A stretch of DNA of 64,000 bases. Source: Anaerolineae bacterium (lineage in GTDB: Bacteria > Chloroflexota > Anaerolineae > Aggregatilineales > Aggregatilineaceae). Where the stretch lies: NCBI GenBank assembly GCA_027494015.1, contig JAOSJP010000023.1, positions 62,001 to 126,000 on the forward strand, in the 5' to 3' direction. The notes below the pieces were generated by a model. That model was not told where the DNA came from. It worked only from the letters and a program-made list of their open reading frames with translations, and searched no databases. The position numbers were made by a program, and so were the translations under genes. Positions 34,972-43,413 of this stretch are shown in pieces (within the stretch, counting starts at the first letter, position 1; every line of letters starts with the position of its first letter).

Positions 34972-36030
34972 CTAGCAAATGCGCGGCAGAATCTCGCCCA
35001 ATGGCAGGTCTACTACGCGCCGCCCGCCGATGCCCGTGCGGGCGATGACCATGCCGGGATGCTCGGCCACGACCTCGCCGATCAGCGCTGCGTCCGCGCC
35101 GAGGGGGTGACGGCGCATGGCCTCCAGCACGGCATCGGCGTCCTCGCGCGGGACGACGGCGACTAGCTTGCCCTCGTTAGCCACGTAGAGCGGGTCAATG
35201 CCCAGCATCTCGCAGGCGGCCATCACCGCCGGGCGCACGGGGATCGCCGTCTCCTGGATGGCGAAGCCCGCCCCGGACTGCCCGGCCAGCTCGTTGAGCA
35301 CGGCGGCCAGCCCGCCGCGCGTGGCGTCGCGCAGGCAGTGAATGTCGCGCGTCACGGCCAGCATGTCGGCGACCAGCGTGTGCAGCGGCGCGCTGTCGCT
35401 GACCAGCTCTGTCTCGAAGCTCAGCCCCTCGCGCACCGACATGATGGCCATGCCGTGATCGCCGACCGTGCCGCTGACCAGAATCGCGTCGCCGGGGCGG
35501 GCGCGGTCGGCGGCGATGTGCACGCCGGGCGGCACCAGGCCCAGCCCCGCCGTGTTGATGAAGACGCCATCGCCCTTGCCCTTGTTGACCACTTTGGTGT
35601 CGCCCGTCACCAACTGCACGCCCGCCGCGCGGCACGCCCCGGCCATCGAGGTAGCGATGCGCCCCAGGTCGTCCATCGGCAGCCCTTCTTCGAGGATGAA
35701 GCCCGCCGACAGGTACAGCGGCTGCGCCCCGCTCACCGCCAGGTCGTTGATCGTGCCGTGCACGGCCAGGCTGCCGATGTCACCGCCGGGGAAGAACAGC
35801 GGGCTGATCACGAAGGAGTCGGTAGTGAAGGCCAGCCGCGCCCCGTTGATGTCCAGCACGGCCTGGTCGTTGAGCGCGGCCAGCGCCGGATTGTCGAAGA
35901 GCGGCACGAACAGGTGCTGGATCAGGTCGGCGGAGAGCCGCCCGCCGCTGCCATGCCCCAGCACGATTTGCGGGTAGTCGCGCAGCGGCAGCGGGCAGAC
36001 GAAGCCGGAGAAGGATGGTTGGTCGGTCAA
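34972..36030 (-). CDS. hypE: Hydrogenase maturation factor HypE (352 aa)
   Basis: HypE dehydrates the S-carbamoylated C-terminal cysteine to a thiocyanate, supplying the cyanide ligand for NiFe hydrogenase iron. Seen: the ATP/phosphate region LGHGSGGRLSADLIQ, DSFVISPLFFPGGDIGSLAVHGTINDLAVSGA (family hallmark, shown in two pieces by residues about 72-104), TGDTKVVNKGKGDG, DATRGGLAAVLNELA, and the essential C-terminal PRIC with the modified Cys. Length is normal. No hypABCDF or hydrogenase gene is in the window, so the rest of the pathway must lie elsewhere. Confidence 0.95.
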   Translation of the reverse strand: MTDQPSFSGFVCPLPLRDYPQIVLGHGSGGRLSADLIQHLFVPLFDNPALAALNDQAVLDINGARLAFTTDSFVISPLFFPGGDIGSLAVHGTINDLAVSGAQPLYLSAGFILEEGLPMDDLGRIATSMAGACRAAGVQLVTGDTKVVNKGKGDGVFINTAGLGLVPPGVHIAADRARPGDAILVSGTVGDHGMAIMSVREGLSFETELVSDSAPLHTLVADMLAVTRDIHCLRDATRGGLAAVLNELAGQSGAGFAIQETAIPVRPAVMAACEMLGIDPLYVANEGKLVAVVPREDADAVLEAMRRHPLGADAALIGEVVAEHPGMVIARTGIGGRRVVDLPLGEILPRIC

Positions 36031-36183
36031 GGGGTATTCCGCTTGGTAGTCGGGCGCTCTTCAGGTGAAACTGCGTAGATTGTAGCGTCTGCGGGGGGCG
36101 AGTACCAAAGTTGCCAGGTCGGCGGCTCGACAAATGCGCCGGAGCCGACCAGCAGGGCTTCGCCGAAGAGCGAGCGGCGAACA

Positions 36184-36217
36184 ACAGACTTCCGAAGTCT
36201 GCGCAGACTTCGGAAGT
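36184..36217. repeat. Perfect 34-base AGACTTCCGAAGTCT palindrome
   Basis: AGACTTCCGAAGTCTGC followed directly by its exact reverse complement. It lies between hypE and the small minus-strand genes at 36,392-36,933. No gene is visible in 36,031-36,391 apart from this and the terminator at 36,336. Confidence 0.9.
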
Positions 36218-36335
36218 CTTGATGCGTGCGTCCTGAAAATCACGCGTTACCATGCGCGCCATTCCCCCTCTCTGTCTGCCCCTATTGCCCGCTCACCCAT
36301 CCGGCGCAATCAACGGCTTTCTGCGCTTGCCCAAC

Positions 36336-36369
36336 AAAAAGCCCGCCGGATCGCGACGTATCGGCGGGC
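36336..36369 (-). terminator. Rho-independent terminator of the DUF2283 operon
   Basis: On the minus strand GCCCGCCG and CGGCGGGC form an 8-bp GC stem around a 13-base loop, followed by TTTTTG. It lies 23 bases after the DUF2283 stop codon. Confidence 0.85.
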
Positions 36370-36391
36370 GGAAGATACGCGGGCGCGGCGA

Positions 36392-36625
36392 TCAGGCCAG
36401 CTTGCGCAAGTCCATCTCGACCGGCAGCGACTGAGGTAATTGCACGGATCCAAAGCGTGATGACAGGTTCAGCACCGTCAGCCCGACAATCTCGCCTGTG
36501 TTCGGGTCTATGCGCAGCAGCACATCGTCGCCCACTTCCTGCGAAATCGCCGGGCGCGGCTCGCCAATGGAGAGATACAGCACATCCCCTTCCGCGTCAT
36601 AGAATAACTGCGTCACTTTGTCCAT
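36392..36625 (-). CDS. DUF2283 family protein, antitoxin-like (77 aa)
   Basis: Begins MDKVTQLFYDAEGDVLYLSI and contains GEPRPAISQEVGDDVLLRID and GEIVGLTVLNLSSRF. This is the DUF2283 pattern: a Tyr-Asp-x-Glu-x-Asp strand, then 'D.G.ivGi' strands. Proteins of this family are often encoded beside small DUF4258 or RelE-like toxins. Its start overlaps the end of the upstream gene by 13 bases, and a terminator follows it. Antitoxin function is inferred from the arrangement only. Confidence 0.8.
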   Translation of the reverse strand: MDKVTQLFYDAEGDVLYLSIGEPRPAISQEVGDDVLLRIDPNTGEIVGLTVLNLSSRFGSVQLPQSLPVEMDLRKLA

Positions 36626-36933
36626 AGCACGTCTCCAGACTTGATCTTGTCCGTCGCGTAGATTGTGGAGATGAAGAGCTGCTCAGTCCGTTTGACCACA
36701 ACCACAACCCACTTGCCACCCAACACACGATCCTTGAACTGATAATACAACACAACCCGGTTATCGCTCACACTTTGGCGCACTTCATCCGGCATACGTA
36801 GCACTTCACCAACCTGGTCAATGAACCCGGAGACTTCGGGATGCTTGGCGAGGATGGCTGTACGCACCGTGCCGGTCAGCATTACTGCATTGCCGAACAC
36901 ATCTGTATAGACTTGTTCGCCCGTCCCACTCAC
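36613..36933 (-). CDS. Small PBECR-like (putative RNase-type) protein, toxin-like partner (106 aa)
   Basis: The pattern VYTDVFGNAVMLTGTVRTAI, then KHPEV, then PDEVRQS, then KWVVVVVKRTEQLFISTIYATD and a final SGDVLWTK resembles the phage-Barnase/EndoU/ColicinE5/RelE-like (PBECR) nuclease families, in which a HPE motif and a late IxTxY motif are conserved. It precedes and overlaps the DUF2283 gene, a usual toxin-antitoxin layout. Family assignment is from pattern memory and should be taken as moderate. Confidence 0.6.
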   Translation of the reverse strand: MSGTGEQVYTDVFGNAVMLTGTVRTAILAKHPEVSGFIDQVGEVLRMPDEVRQSVSDNRVVLYYQFKDRVLGGKWVVVVVKRTEQLFISTIYATDKIKSGDVLWTK

Positions 36934-36956
36934 GATCCTGACCTGTCACAATTGAA

Positions 36957-37202
36957 CTACGCCGCCGTCGTGACCACCTGGACCTTCACCCCGAACCGCG
37001 CCAGGAATTCTGACAGCACCGACCACGACAGCGGGAAGCCAGGCGAATCGCCCGCCCCAGATAGGCCAGACTCCAGGATGGCCTCTTCGTTGGGAACTCC
37101 TCGTCGTTTCAGCGATCATCACCAGCATCCTCGGCCCAGCGTACCAGCTCGGTCATGCGGTGATTGAGGTGCGCCAGGATCTCACCAACACCCTGGTATC
37201 AC
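36957..37202 (-). pseudogene. Decayed tandem copy of the downstream 99-aa gene
   Basis: Aligns along its whole length with 37,244-37,512. It carries about a dozen short deletions (1-6 bases, several removing a C or G next to CG), only a few substitutions and no insertion that I can see. The frame is destroyed. Both the GTG start region and a TAG after GCGGCG are still recognisable. It may be a real eroding duplicate or an assembly artefact from an uncorrected read. Confidence 0.85.
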
Positions 37203-37212
37203 GCCCACTCCT

Positions 37213-37512
37213 CTACTCAATATGGTGACCTGACCTATCGTCAGGATACGCCGCCGTCGTGATCACCTGGACCTTCACCCCGAACCGCGCCAGGAATTCC
37301 GACAGCACCGACCACGACAGCGGGAAGCCAGGCGAATCGCCCGCTCCCAGATAGGCCAGCACGTCCAGGATGGCCTCTTCGTTGGGAACGTCCTCGTCGC
37401 TTTCAGCGATCATCACCAGCGCATCCTCGGCCCAGCGTACCAGCTCCGCTTCGGTCATGCGGTGATTGAGGTGCGCCAGGATTTTCTCGACCAACACCTC
37501 CTGGGTGATCAC
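37213..37512 (-). CDS. Small acidic protein of unknown function (99 aa)
   Basis: GTG start preceded by GGGAGGT at good spacing. The sequence is helical and acidic: MTEAELVRWAEDALVMIAES, EDVPNEEAILDVLAYLGAGD, then a C-terminal strand-like ARFGVKVQVITTA. No family is recognised with certainty. The last ten residues lie beyond the point where the decayed copy stops, so they may be recent. It lies between the toxin-antitoxin-like pair and the oxidoreductase operon. Confidence 0.75.
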   Translation of the reverse strand: MITQEVLVEKILAHLNHRMTEAELVRWAEDALVMIAESDEDVPNEEAILDVLAYLGAGDSPGFPLSWSVLSEFLARFGVKVQVITTAAYPDDRSGHHIE

Positions 37513-37555
37513 GCGCCACCTCCCTCTAAATAAGCGTGCCCCGCCGCCCGGCCCC

Positions 37556-38107
37556 TCACTCGACCGGCTGCGCCTGGGCCAGCGCCGCGCCGCGTTCCAG
37601 CGCCGCCATGTTGATCGCGTGCAGGTGGGCTTTGCGCGCGCCGAGCTTGTCTTGCAGCACGGCCAGCACCGTCTCTGGCGCGACGACCGGCTGGCGGGCC
37701 AGCAGCGCGCCGAAGAGGATCATGTTGGTCACGCGCACCTGGCCCATCTCCGTCGCCGCTTCCGTCGCCGGGATGAGCACGATCTCCAGGTCGGTCCGCG
37801 CCGGCGGCGTGACCATCAGCGACTGGTTGATGACCAGCAGCCCGCCCGGCTTGACCAGCGGCTCGTACTTCTCCAGCGAGGGGTTGTTGAAGACGACGGC
37901 GATGCTGGGATGCATACACACCGGCGAGCCGATCGGCTCGTCGCTGACGACGACCGTGCAGTTGGCCGTGCCGCCGCGCATCTCCGGCCCATAGGACGGA
38001 ATCCACGTCACATGTTTGCCCTCTTCCAGGGCAGTGTAGGCCAGCAGTTGCCCGGCGAAGAGCACGCCCTGCCCGCCGAACCCGGCGAAGATGATTTCCT
38101 CGTGCAT
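37556..38107 (-). CDS. korC: 2-oxoacid:ferredoxin oxidoreductase, gamma subunit (183 aa)
   Basis: Starts HEEIIFAGFGGQGVLFAGQL, the nucleotide-loop signature of the gamma chain, and contains YGPEMRGGTANCTVVVSDEPIGSP, also diagnostic. It interacts with the alpha and beta chains to form the enzyme that oxidatively decarboxylates 2-oxoacids to acyl-CoA. It follows the beta gene by 2 bases and is the last gene of the delta-alpha-beta-gamma operon. Confidence 0.93.
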   Translation of the reverse strand: MHEEIIFAGFGGQGVLFAGQLLAYTALEEGKHVTWIPSYGPEMRGGTANCTVVVSDEPIGSPVCMHPSIAVVFNNPSLEKYEPLVKPGGLLVINQSLMVTPPARTDLEIVLIPATEAATEMGQVRVTNMILFGALLARQPVVAPETVLAVLQDKLGARKAHLHAINMAALERGAALAQAQPVE

Positions 38108-38109
38108 GG

Positions 38110-38901
38110 TCAGCGCTCCTTCATCAGCGCGTCAACGCCATCGGCCACTTTGGTGTCGCCCAGTGGATAGTAGGGCACCATCACGTCCTCGATCCACTGC
38201 ACGGCTTCCGGCACGGAGAGGCCCCAGTTGGTCGGGCAGGACGACAGCAGTTCAACCATGGCGAAGCCCATCCCGGCAAGCTGCACCTTGAAGGCCGTGC
38301 GGATCGCTTTCTTGGCCTTGTTGATCTCCTTGACGTTGTGCAGCGAGCGCCGGGTGACATACACCGCGCCGGGCAGCGACCCCACCAGTTCGGCCATGCG
38401 CATCGGGAAGCCGGCAAGTTCTACGTCGCGCCCGCCGGGGGATGACTTGGTGCGCTGGCCGGGCAGCGTCGTGGGGGCCATCTGCCCGCCGGTCATGCCG
38501 TAGATGGCGTTGTTGATGAAGATCGTGGTGATGTTCTCGCCGCGCGCTGCCACGTGCATGATCTCGCCGGTGCCGATGGCGGCCAGGTCACCGTCGCCCT
38601 GATAGGTGAAGACGACCGCGCCGGGATTGACGCGCTTGATGCCGGTGGCCATGGCCGGGGCGCGCCCGTGCGCGGCCTCGCAGCCGTCGGTGTTGAAGTA
38701 CTTGTAGGCGAAGACGGCGCAGCCCACCGGCGAGACGCCAATCGTGCGCTCGCGCACGCCCAGCTCGTCGAGCACTTCGGCCACCAGGCGGTGAGCGATG
38801 CCGTGCGTGCAGCCAGGGCAGTAGTGCGTCGGGACATCGCGCAGCGATTCGGGCCGCGCGTAGACAACCTGTTCTGCGATCACTGTTTCGGGGACAACCA
38901 T
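38110..38901 (-). CDS. korB: 2-oxoacid:ferredoxin oxidoreductase, beta (TPP-binding) subunit (263 aa)
   Basis: The TPP-binding chain: [18 protein letters not shown] near the N-terminus (Fe-S/TPP region), then the thiamine pyrophosphate motif [14 protein letters not shown] followed by [16 protein letters not shown] (GDG...NN pattern). The Met/Gln-rich loop after [11 protein letters not shown] is typical of 2-oxoglutarate/2-oxoisovalerate enzymes. It converts 2-oxoacid, CoA and oxidised ferredoxin to acyl-CoA, CO2 and reduced ferredoxin, together with the neighbouring subunits. Confidence 0.93.
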   Translation of the reverse strand: MVVPETVIAEQVVYARPESLRDVPTHYCPGCTHGIAHRLVAEVLDELGVRERTIGVSPVGCAVFAYKYFNTDGCEAAHGRAPAMATGIKRVNPGAVVFTYQGDGDLAAIGTGEIMHVAARGENITTIFINNAIYGMTGGQMAPTTLPGQRTKSSPGGRDVELAGFPMRMAELVGSLPGAVYVTRRSLHNVKEINKAKKAIRTAFKVQLAGMGFAMVELLSSCPTNWGLSVPEAVQWIEDVMVPYYPLGDTKVADGVDALMKER

Positions 38902-38913
38902 GTGTCTCTCTCC

Positions 38914-39984
38914 CTAGCTCAGGCTGCCGGGCAGCTTGGCATAAAGTCCTTCGATGGCCTGGTAAATCTCCTCCGGCACGGGCACCATCCCGCCCGTCCG
39001 CCCGTAGAAGTCCACCGGCACCTGCCCGCCAGCCGCCAGCCGGACATCATCGAGCATCTGCCCGGCGTTCATCTCCACCACCAGGAAGGCGTCCACGCGG
39101 TCGGCCAGGCGCGAGAGGCGGCGCTCTGGGAACGGCCACAGGCTGATCGGGCGGAACAGCCCGATCTTCATCCCCTCGCGGCGGGCCTGCTTGACGGCGG
39201 TCTGAGCGATGCGCCCTGCCGTGCCATAGCCGACGACCACCAGCCGCGCGTCCTCGATCAACTGCTCGGCGTAACGCTGCTCGTGCTCCTCGATGACGCG
39301 CAGCTTGGCCTGCAGGCGCTTGTTCACTTCCTCCAGGGCGGGCGCGTCCAGCTCCAGCGAAGTGATGATGCGCGGCGCGCGGCCCCGCGCGCCGGTCAGC
39401 GCCCAGTTCGGGCGCTCGGTGCGCAGCGGGCGCATCGGCGGCAATTCCGCCGGCTCCATCATCTGCCCCAGCAGGCCGTCGGCCACCACAAAGACCAGGT
39501 GACGGTATTTGTCGGCCAGGTCGAAGGCGAGCATCATCAGGTCAATCGCCTCCTGGACGGAGGCGGGAGCCAGCACGATGGCGTGATAATCGCCATGCCC
39601 CGCCGAGCGCGTCACCTGGAAGTAGTCCGACTGCGACGGCTGGATGTTGCCCAGGCCCGGCCCGCCGCGCATGACATCCACGACCACCGCCGGCACCTCG
39701 GACCCGGCGATGTACGAGAAGCCCTCCTGCATCAGGCTGATGCCGGGGCTGGACGACGAGGTCATGGCGCGCGCGCCGGCGCAGGCCGCGCCATAGACCA
39801 TGTTGATTGAGGCCAGCTCGCTCTCTGCCTGGATGAACGTGCGCCCCAGCTCTGGCATACGCTGGGCCATGTGCTCCAATAACTCTGTTTGGGGCGTGAT
39901 CGGATAGCCGAAATAAGCCTCGACGCCGGCGCGGATTGCGGCCTCGGCCAAAGCAACATTTCCTTTGAGCAGTTCAGCAGCCAT
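38914..39984 (-). CDS. korA: 2-oxoacid:ferredoxin oxidoreductase, alpha subunit (356 aa)
   Basis: I start at the ATG before [19 protein letters not shown], the family N-terminus; a longer frame exists but lacks family similarity. Seen: [16 protein letters not shown] (substrate/TPP contact region), [38 protein letters not shown] and [17 protein letters not shown]. The 2-oxoglutarate (Kor) or branched-chain (Vor) substrate cannot be separated by eye. Confidence 0.92.
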   Translation of the reverse strand: MAAELLKGNVALAEAAIRAGVEAYFGYPITPQTELLEHMAQRMPELGRTFIQAESELASINMVYGAACAGARAMTSSSSPGISLMQEGFSYIAGSEVPAVVVDVMRGGPGLGNIQPSQSDYFQVTRSAGHGDYHAIVLAPASVQEAIDLMMLAFDLADKYRHLVFVVADGLLGQMMEPAELPPMRPLRTERPNWALTGARGRAPRIITSLELDAPALEEVNKRLQAKLRVIEEHEQRYAEQLIEDARLVVVGYGTAGRIAQTAVKQARREGMKIGLFRPISLWPFPERRLSRLADRVDAFLVVEMNAGQMLDDVRLAAGGQVPVDFYGRTGGMVPVPEEIYQAIEGLYAKLPGSLS

Positions 39985-40004
39985 AAGTGTATTGCTCCTG
40001 TCTG

Positions 40005-40259
40005 TCAGACGGACGCCCCGGCACGGACGCCCCGCGCTGGCACCTGCCGGTAGACGGTGATGCACACGTCAGGGCAGGCCACCGCGCACAGCGCGCAGCC
40101 GGTGCACTGGCCCTCCGGGTCTACCAGCAGGGCCGGGTAGTAGCCCTTGGCGGTGGGCCGGTCGGTGGACATGACGATCACACCCTGCGGGCAGGCGATG
40201 ACGCACAGCGCGCAGCCCTTGCAGTGATGCTCGTTGATTTCGATGCGTCCTTTTGCCAT
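40005..40259 (-). CDS. korD: 2-oxoacid:ferredoxin oxidoreductase, delta ferredoxin-like subunit (84 aa)
   Basis: A two-cluster ferredoxin domain: [12 protein letters not shown] and [12 protein letters not shown], each a C-x2-C-x2-C-x3-C-P set binding one 4Fe-4S cluster. It passes electrons from the alpha/beta core to free ferredoxin. First gene of the four-subunit operon, 20 bases ahead of the alpha gene. A C-terminal tail of about 15 residues lies beyond the clusters. Confidence 0.93.
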   Translation of the reverse strand: MAKGRIEINEHHCKGCALCVIACPQGVIVMSTDRPTAKGYYPALLVDPEGQCTGCALCAVACPDVCITVYRQVPARGVRAGASV

Positions 40260-40788
40260 GAATGCTTGCTCCTCAGTCTCCTCTGGCGTTTGTGGCCCTG
40301 TTCGCGGAATGTGGGAACACCGCCCCGGCGCGTGCCAGTTGACCTCACCCCCAGCCTCGCTGCGCTCGGCTTACCCCCTCTCCATCATGGAGAGGGGGCG
40401 CAAGGCGCGTTAGCGCCGCGCGGGGGTGAGGTTCCGTAGGGGCGTATCGCGATACGTCCCTGCAGACCCCCGCCGATCACAGCGTTCCCGTAGGGGCGGG
40501 TTTCCAAACCCGCCCCTACGAGGGCGCAGCAGAGCAGTGCCCCTGCGCGCCGGGCACGGTATCCTGGTTCACCTGTTAATCTGCGCCAACACACCCCGAC
40601 GAGGGCGCGGCGGCGCGGCGTCCTCGCCCCTAGACTTCGGAAGTCTGCTCTCCGTCCCTGCAGACCCCCGCCGATCACAGCGTTCCCGTAGGGGCGGGTT
40701 TCCAAACCCGCCCCTACGAGGGCGCGGCGGAGCGGCGTCGCCGCTCCCAGACTTCCGCAGTCTGCTCTCCGCACCCGCCCTTATCTCC
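40260..40788. repeat. 529-base intergenic region built of repeats, with a 70-bp direct duplication
   Basis: 40,342-40,432: an ACCTCACCCCC...GGGGGTGAGGT repeat with a CTCCATCATGGAG centre. 40,436-40,465: CGTAGGGGCGTATCGCGATACGTCCC. 40,458-40,527 and 40,656-40,725: direct repeats of about 70 bases, each containing CGCCGATCACAGCGTTCCC and the GTAGGGGCGGGTTT palindrome. 40,632 and 40,750: AGACTTCGGAAGTCT-type half sites. No gene is evident. Confidence 0.85.
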
Positions 40789-42153
40789 TCACACCTTCTC
40801 CGCCTCGCCCGGCGACTCGACCTGGCCGGCCCAGGGCACTTCCTGGACGAACAGGCACGGCACGTGGTAGAGCCGCTCGGTAGCCTCGGCCAGCTCCGCG
40901 CGGAACTTGGGGTGAGCGATCTCGACCAGCGCCCTGGCCCGCTCGCGGATGGTGCGCCCGAACAGGTCGGCCACGCCGTACTCGGTCGCCACGTAGTGCA
41001 CGTCGTTGCGCGTGGTGACGACGCCCGCGCCTGGCTCCAGCATGGGCACGATGCGGCTGATTGTCCCGTCTTTGGCCGTGCTGAGCATGGCGATGATCGG
41101 CATGCCGCCGTTGCTGCGCGCCGCCCCGCGCACGAAGTCCACCTGGCCGCCCACGCCGGAATAGAGATACGTCCCCATGCTGTCGGCGCACACCTGCCCG
41201 GTGAGGTCCACCTGCAGGGCGGAGTTGATCGAGACCATGCGGTCGTTTTTGGCGATGATGAAGGGATCGTTGATGTACTCGGTTGGATGCAGCTCGACGA
41301 TCGGGTTGTCGTCCACGAAGTCGTAGAGGCGCTGCGTGCCCATCAGGAAGCCGGCGATGATCTTGCCGGGATGCAGCGTCTTGCGCTCGTTGGTGATCAC
41401 CCCCGCCTCAACCAGGTCTACTACCCCGTCGGAGAACAGCTCGGTGTGGATGCCCAGGTGCTTGTGGTTGTGCAGCTTGCGCAGCACCGCGTCGGGGATG
41501 CCGCCGATGCCCATTTGCAGCGTCGCGCCGTCGGGGATGATCGCCGCCAGGTGATTGGCGATGGCCTCCTGCTCCGGCGAAGAGATGGCCATCTGCACTT
41601 CGGGCAGGGAGTAGTCCACCTCCACCGCGTAATCAATCTTGCTCATGTGAATGAAGCTGTCGCCGAGGGTGCGCGGCATGTGCGGGTTGACCTCGGCGAT
41701 GACGATCTTGGCGCTCTCGGCGGCGGTCTTGGTCACGCCGACCTCGGTGCCATACGAGCAGAAGCCGTAGCGGTCGGGCGGCGACACCTGGATCAAGGCC
41801 ACGTCAATGGGCAGCCGTCCGGTCTTGAACAGCCGGGGAATCTCCGACAGGAAGACGGGCGTGAAGTCCGCGCGCCCGGCGTTCACCGCCTCGCGGATGC
41901 TGGGGCTGATGAACAGCGAGTTCACGCGCAGGTGCGGGGCGAACTCCGGCTTCACATATTCGGCCTTGACGATGATCAGCACCTGGATCAGGATCAGGTC
42001 GCTCAGTTCGAGCGCGCGCTGGTTCAACGCATCCATCAGTCGTTGCGGCACCGAGGCATTGCCGGTGACAAAGATGCGGTGGCCGGAACGCAAGACGCCG
42101 AGCGCTTCTTCGGCGCTCGCTTTCTTCGGTTCGCACTGGCTCAGCCAATTCAT
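40789..42153 (-). CDS. Acetyl-CoA hydrolase/CoA-transferase family protein (454 aa)
   Basis: Related to 4-hydroxybutyrate/acetate/butyrate CoA-transferases. Seen: early GHRIFVTGNASVPQRLMDAL, VSPPDRYGFCSYGTEVG, AIIPDGATLQMGIGGIPDAV (CoA-binding glycine-rich loop) and VHYVATEYGVADLFGRTIRE, which holds the catalytic Glu that forms the glutamyl-CoA thioester. It swaps CoA between carboxylic acids, for instance acyl-CoA made by the neighbouring 2-oxoacid oxidoreductase and free acetate. It starts 15 bases after the stop of the aminotransferase gene. Confidence 0.9.
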   Translation of the reverse strand: MNWLSQCEPKKASAEEALGVLRSGHRIFVTGNASVPQRLMDALNQRALELSDLILIQVLIIVKAEYVKPEFAPHLRVNSLFISPSIREAVNAGRADFTPVFLSEIPRLFKTGRLPIDVALIQVSPPDRYGFCSYGTEVGVTKTAAESAKIVIAEVNPHMPRTLGDSFIHMSKIDYAVEVDYSLPEVQMAISSPEQEAIANHLAAIIPDGATLQMGIGGIPDAVLRKLHNHKHLGIHTELFSDGVVDLVEAGVITNERKTLHPGKIIAGFLMGTQRLYDFVDDNPIVELHPTEYINDPFIIAKNDRMVSINSALQVDLTGQVCADSMGTYLYSGVGGQVDFVRGAARSNGGMPIIAMLSTAKDGTISRIVPMLEPGAGVVTTRNDVHYVATEYGVADLFGRTIRERARALVEIAHPKFRAELAEATERLYHVPCLFVQEVPWAGQVESPGEAEKV

Positions 42154-42168
42154 AGGCAGGGGCCTCCG

Positions 42169-43413
42169 CTAAGGTGTCGGGGCGGGCACGGCCTTTGGCT
42201 GCACGTCTTTGACCGCATCGCTCAGGCGACGGATGCCCTCGATAATCGCGTCCTCCGGCATACACGAGAAGTTGAGGCGCGCGGTCGGCGGGGGATTGGG
42301 CGTGGTGAAAAAGGCGTCGCCGGGCACGAAGGCCACGTCGCGGCGCACCGCCTCCTCGAACAGGGTGCGCACGTCCGTGCCAGACGGCAGGTGCATCCAC
42401 AGGAACAGCCCGCCCTCCGGCTGCGTCCAGCGCACTTCGGACGGCATGTAACGGTCGAGCGCAGCCAGCATTGTGTCGCGGCGCTGGCGGTAGACCTGGC
42501 GCAGCCGGCGCACGTGCTCGTCAATGAAGCCGTCTTTGGCGACTTCGTAGATGACCATCTGGGTGAAGGTGCTGGAGTGCAGGTCGGCGCCCTGCTTGAG
42601 CTGCACCAGCTTGTTGATGACCGGCGGCGCGGCGACAATCCAGGCCGTGCGCAGGCCGGGAGCCAGCGTCTTGGAGAAGGTCGAGACATAGATGACGTTG
42701 CCGGTGTAGCAGGTGCCGTTGTTGCCGGACTGTTCGGCGTCCGCCACGACCAGCGGCTTGAGGTGTTCCCCCTCAAAGCGAAGCTGCCCATAGGGATCGT
42801 CTTCGACGATGGGCACGCCCTGCTGGTGAGCCAGGGCGATCAGCCGCTCGCGCCGCTCGGCGCTGATCGTCACGCCGGCGGGGTTCTGGAAGTTGGGCAG
42901 AATGTACATGAACTTCGGCCCATGCCGCAGCGCCGCGGGAAGCTGATCCACGCAGATGCCGTGATCGTCGGTGGGCACACCCACGTATTCGGCCTGGTAG
43001 GCGGCAAAGGCTTGCAGCGCTCCCAGGTAGGTCGGCTCCTCAACCAGCACGTGATCGCCGGGGTTGATCAGCAGCGCGCCGATCAGCGAGAGCGCCTGCT
43101 GCGAGCCGGATGTGATCAGGACGTTGTCCACGCCGACGCAGATGTTGTAGCGCGACAGCCGCTCGGCGATCATCTCGCGCAGGGGCAGGTAACCTTCGGT
43201 GGGGCTGTATTGCAGGGCGTAATGGGCTTGGGTCGCCAGCACGCGCTGGCAGGCTTCTTGAAAACGGTCAACCGGGAAGTACTCGGCGGCGGGAAGCCCC
43301 CCCGCAAACGAGATGATTTCCGGGCGCTGCGTCAGCTTGAGCAGCTCGCGGATGAGCGAGCTGGTCATGCGCTGAGTGCGCAGCGCAAAACGCGATTCCC
43401 ATAAGGTTTCCAT
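42169..43413 (-). CDS. PLP-dependent aminotransferase, class I, LysN/2-aminoadipate type (414 aa)
   Basis: Fold-type I aminotransferase: the N-terminal SSLIRELLKLTQRPEIISFA and GGLPAAEYFP are typical of the 2-aminoadipate/MocR-like group. NVLITSGSQQALSLIGALL, EEPTYLGALQAF, YILPNFQNPAGVTIS and VEDDPYGQLRF follow. The PLP lysine lies in STFSKTLAPGLRTAWIV. These enzymes accept aromatic, branched or 2-aminoadipate substrates and would make the 2-oxoacids used by the adjacent oxidoreductase. Confidence 0.92.
   Translation of the reverse strand: METLWESRFALRTQRMTSSLIRELLKLTQRPEIISFAGGLPAAEYFPVDRFQEACQRVLATQAHYALQYSPTEGYLPLREMIAERLSRYNICVGVDNVLITSGSQQALSLIGALLINPGDHVLVEEPTYLGALQAFAAYQAEYVGVPTDDHGICVDQLPAALRHGPKFMYILPNFQNPAGVTISAERRERLIALAHQQGVPIVEDDPYGQLRFEGEHLKPLVVADAEQSGNNGTCYTGNVIYVSTFSKTLAPGLRTAWIVAAPPVINKLVQLKQGADLHSSTFTQMVIYEVAKDGFIDEHVRRLRQVYRQRRDTMLAALDRYMPSEVRWTQPEGGLFLWMHLPSGTDVRTLFEEAVRRDVAFVPGDAFFTTPNPPPTARLNFSCMPEDAIIEGIRRLSDAVKDVQPKAVPAPTP

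Noticed and set aside
40426..43404. 992-codon plus-strand open frame
   Set aside because: It runs antisense to the CoA-transferase and aminotransferase genes and starts in repeats. It has no recognisable domain, while the minus strand has two clear enzymes.
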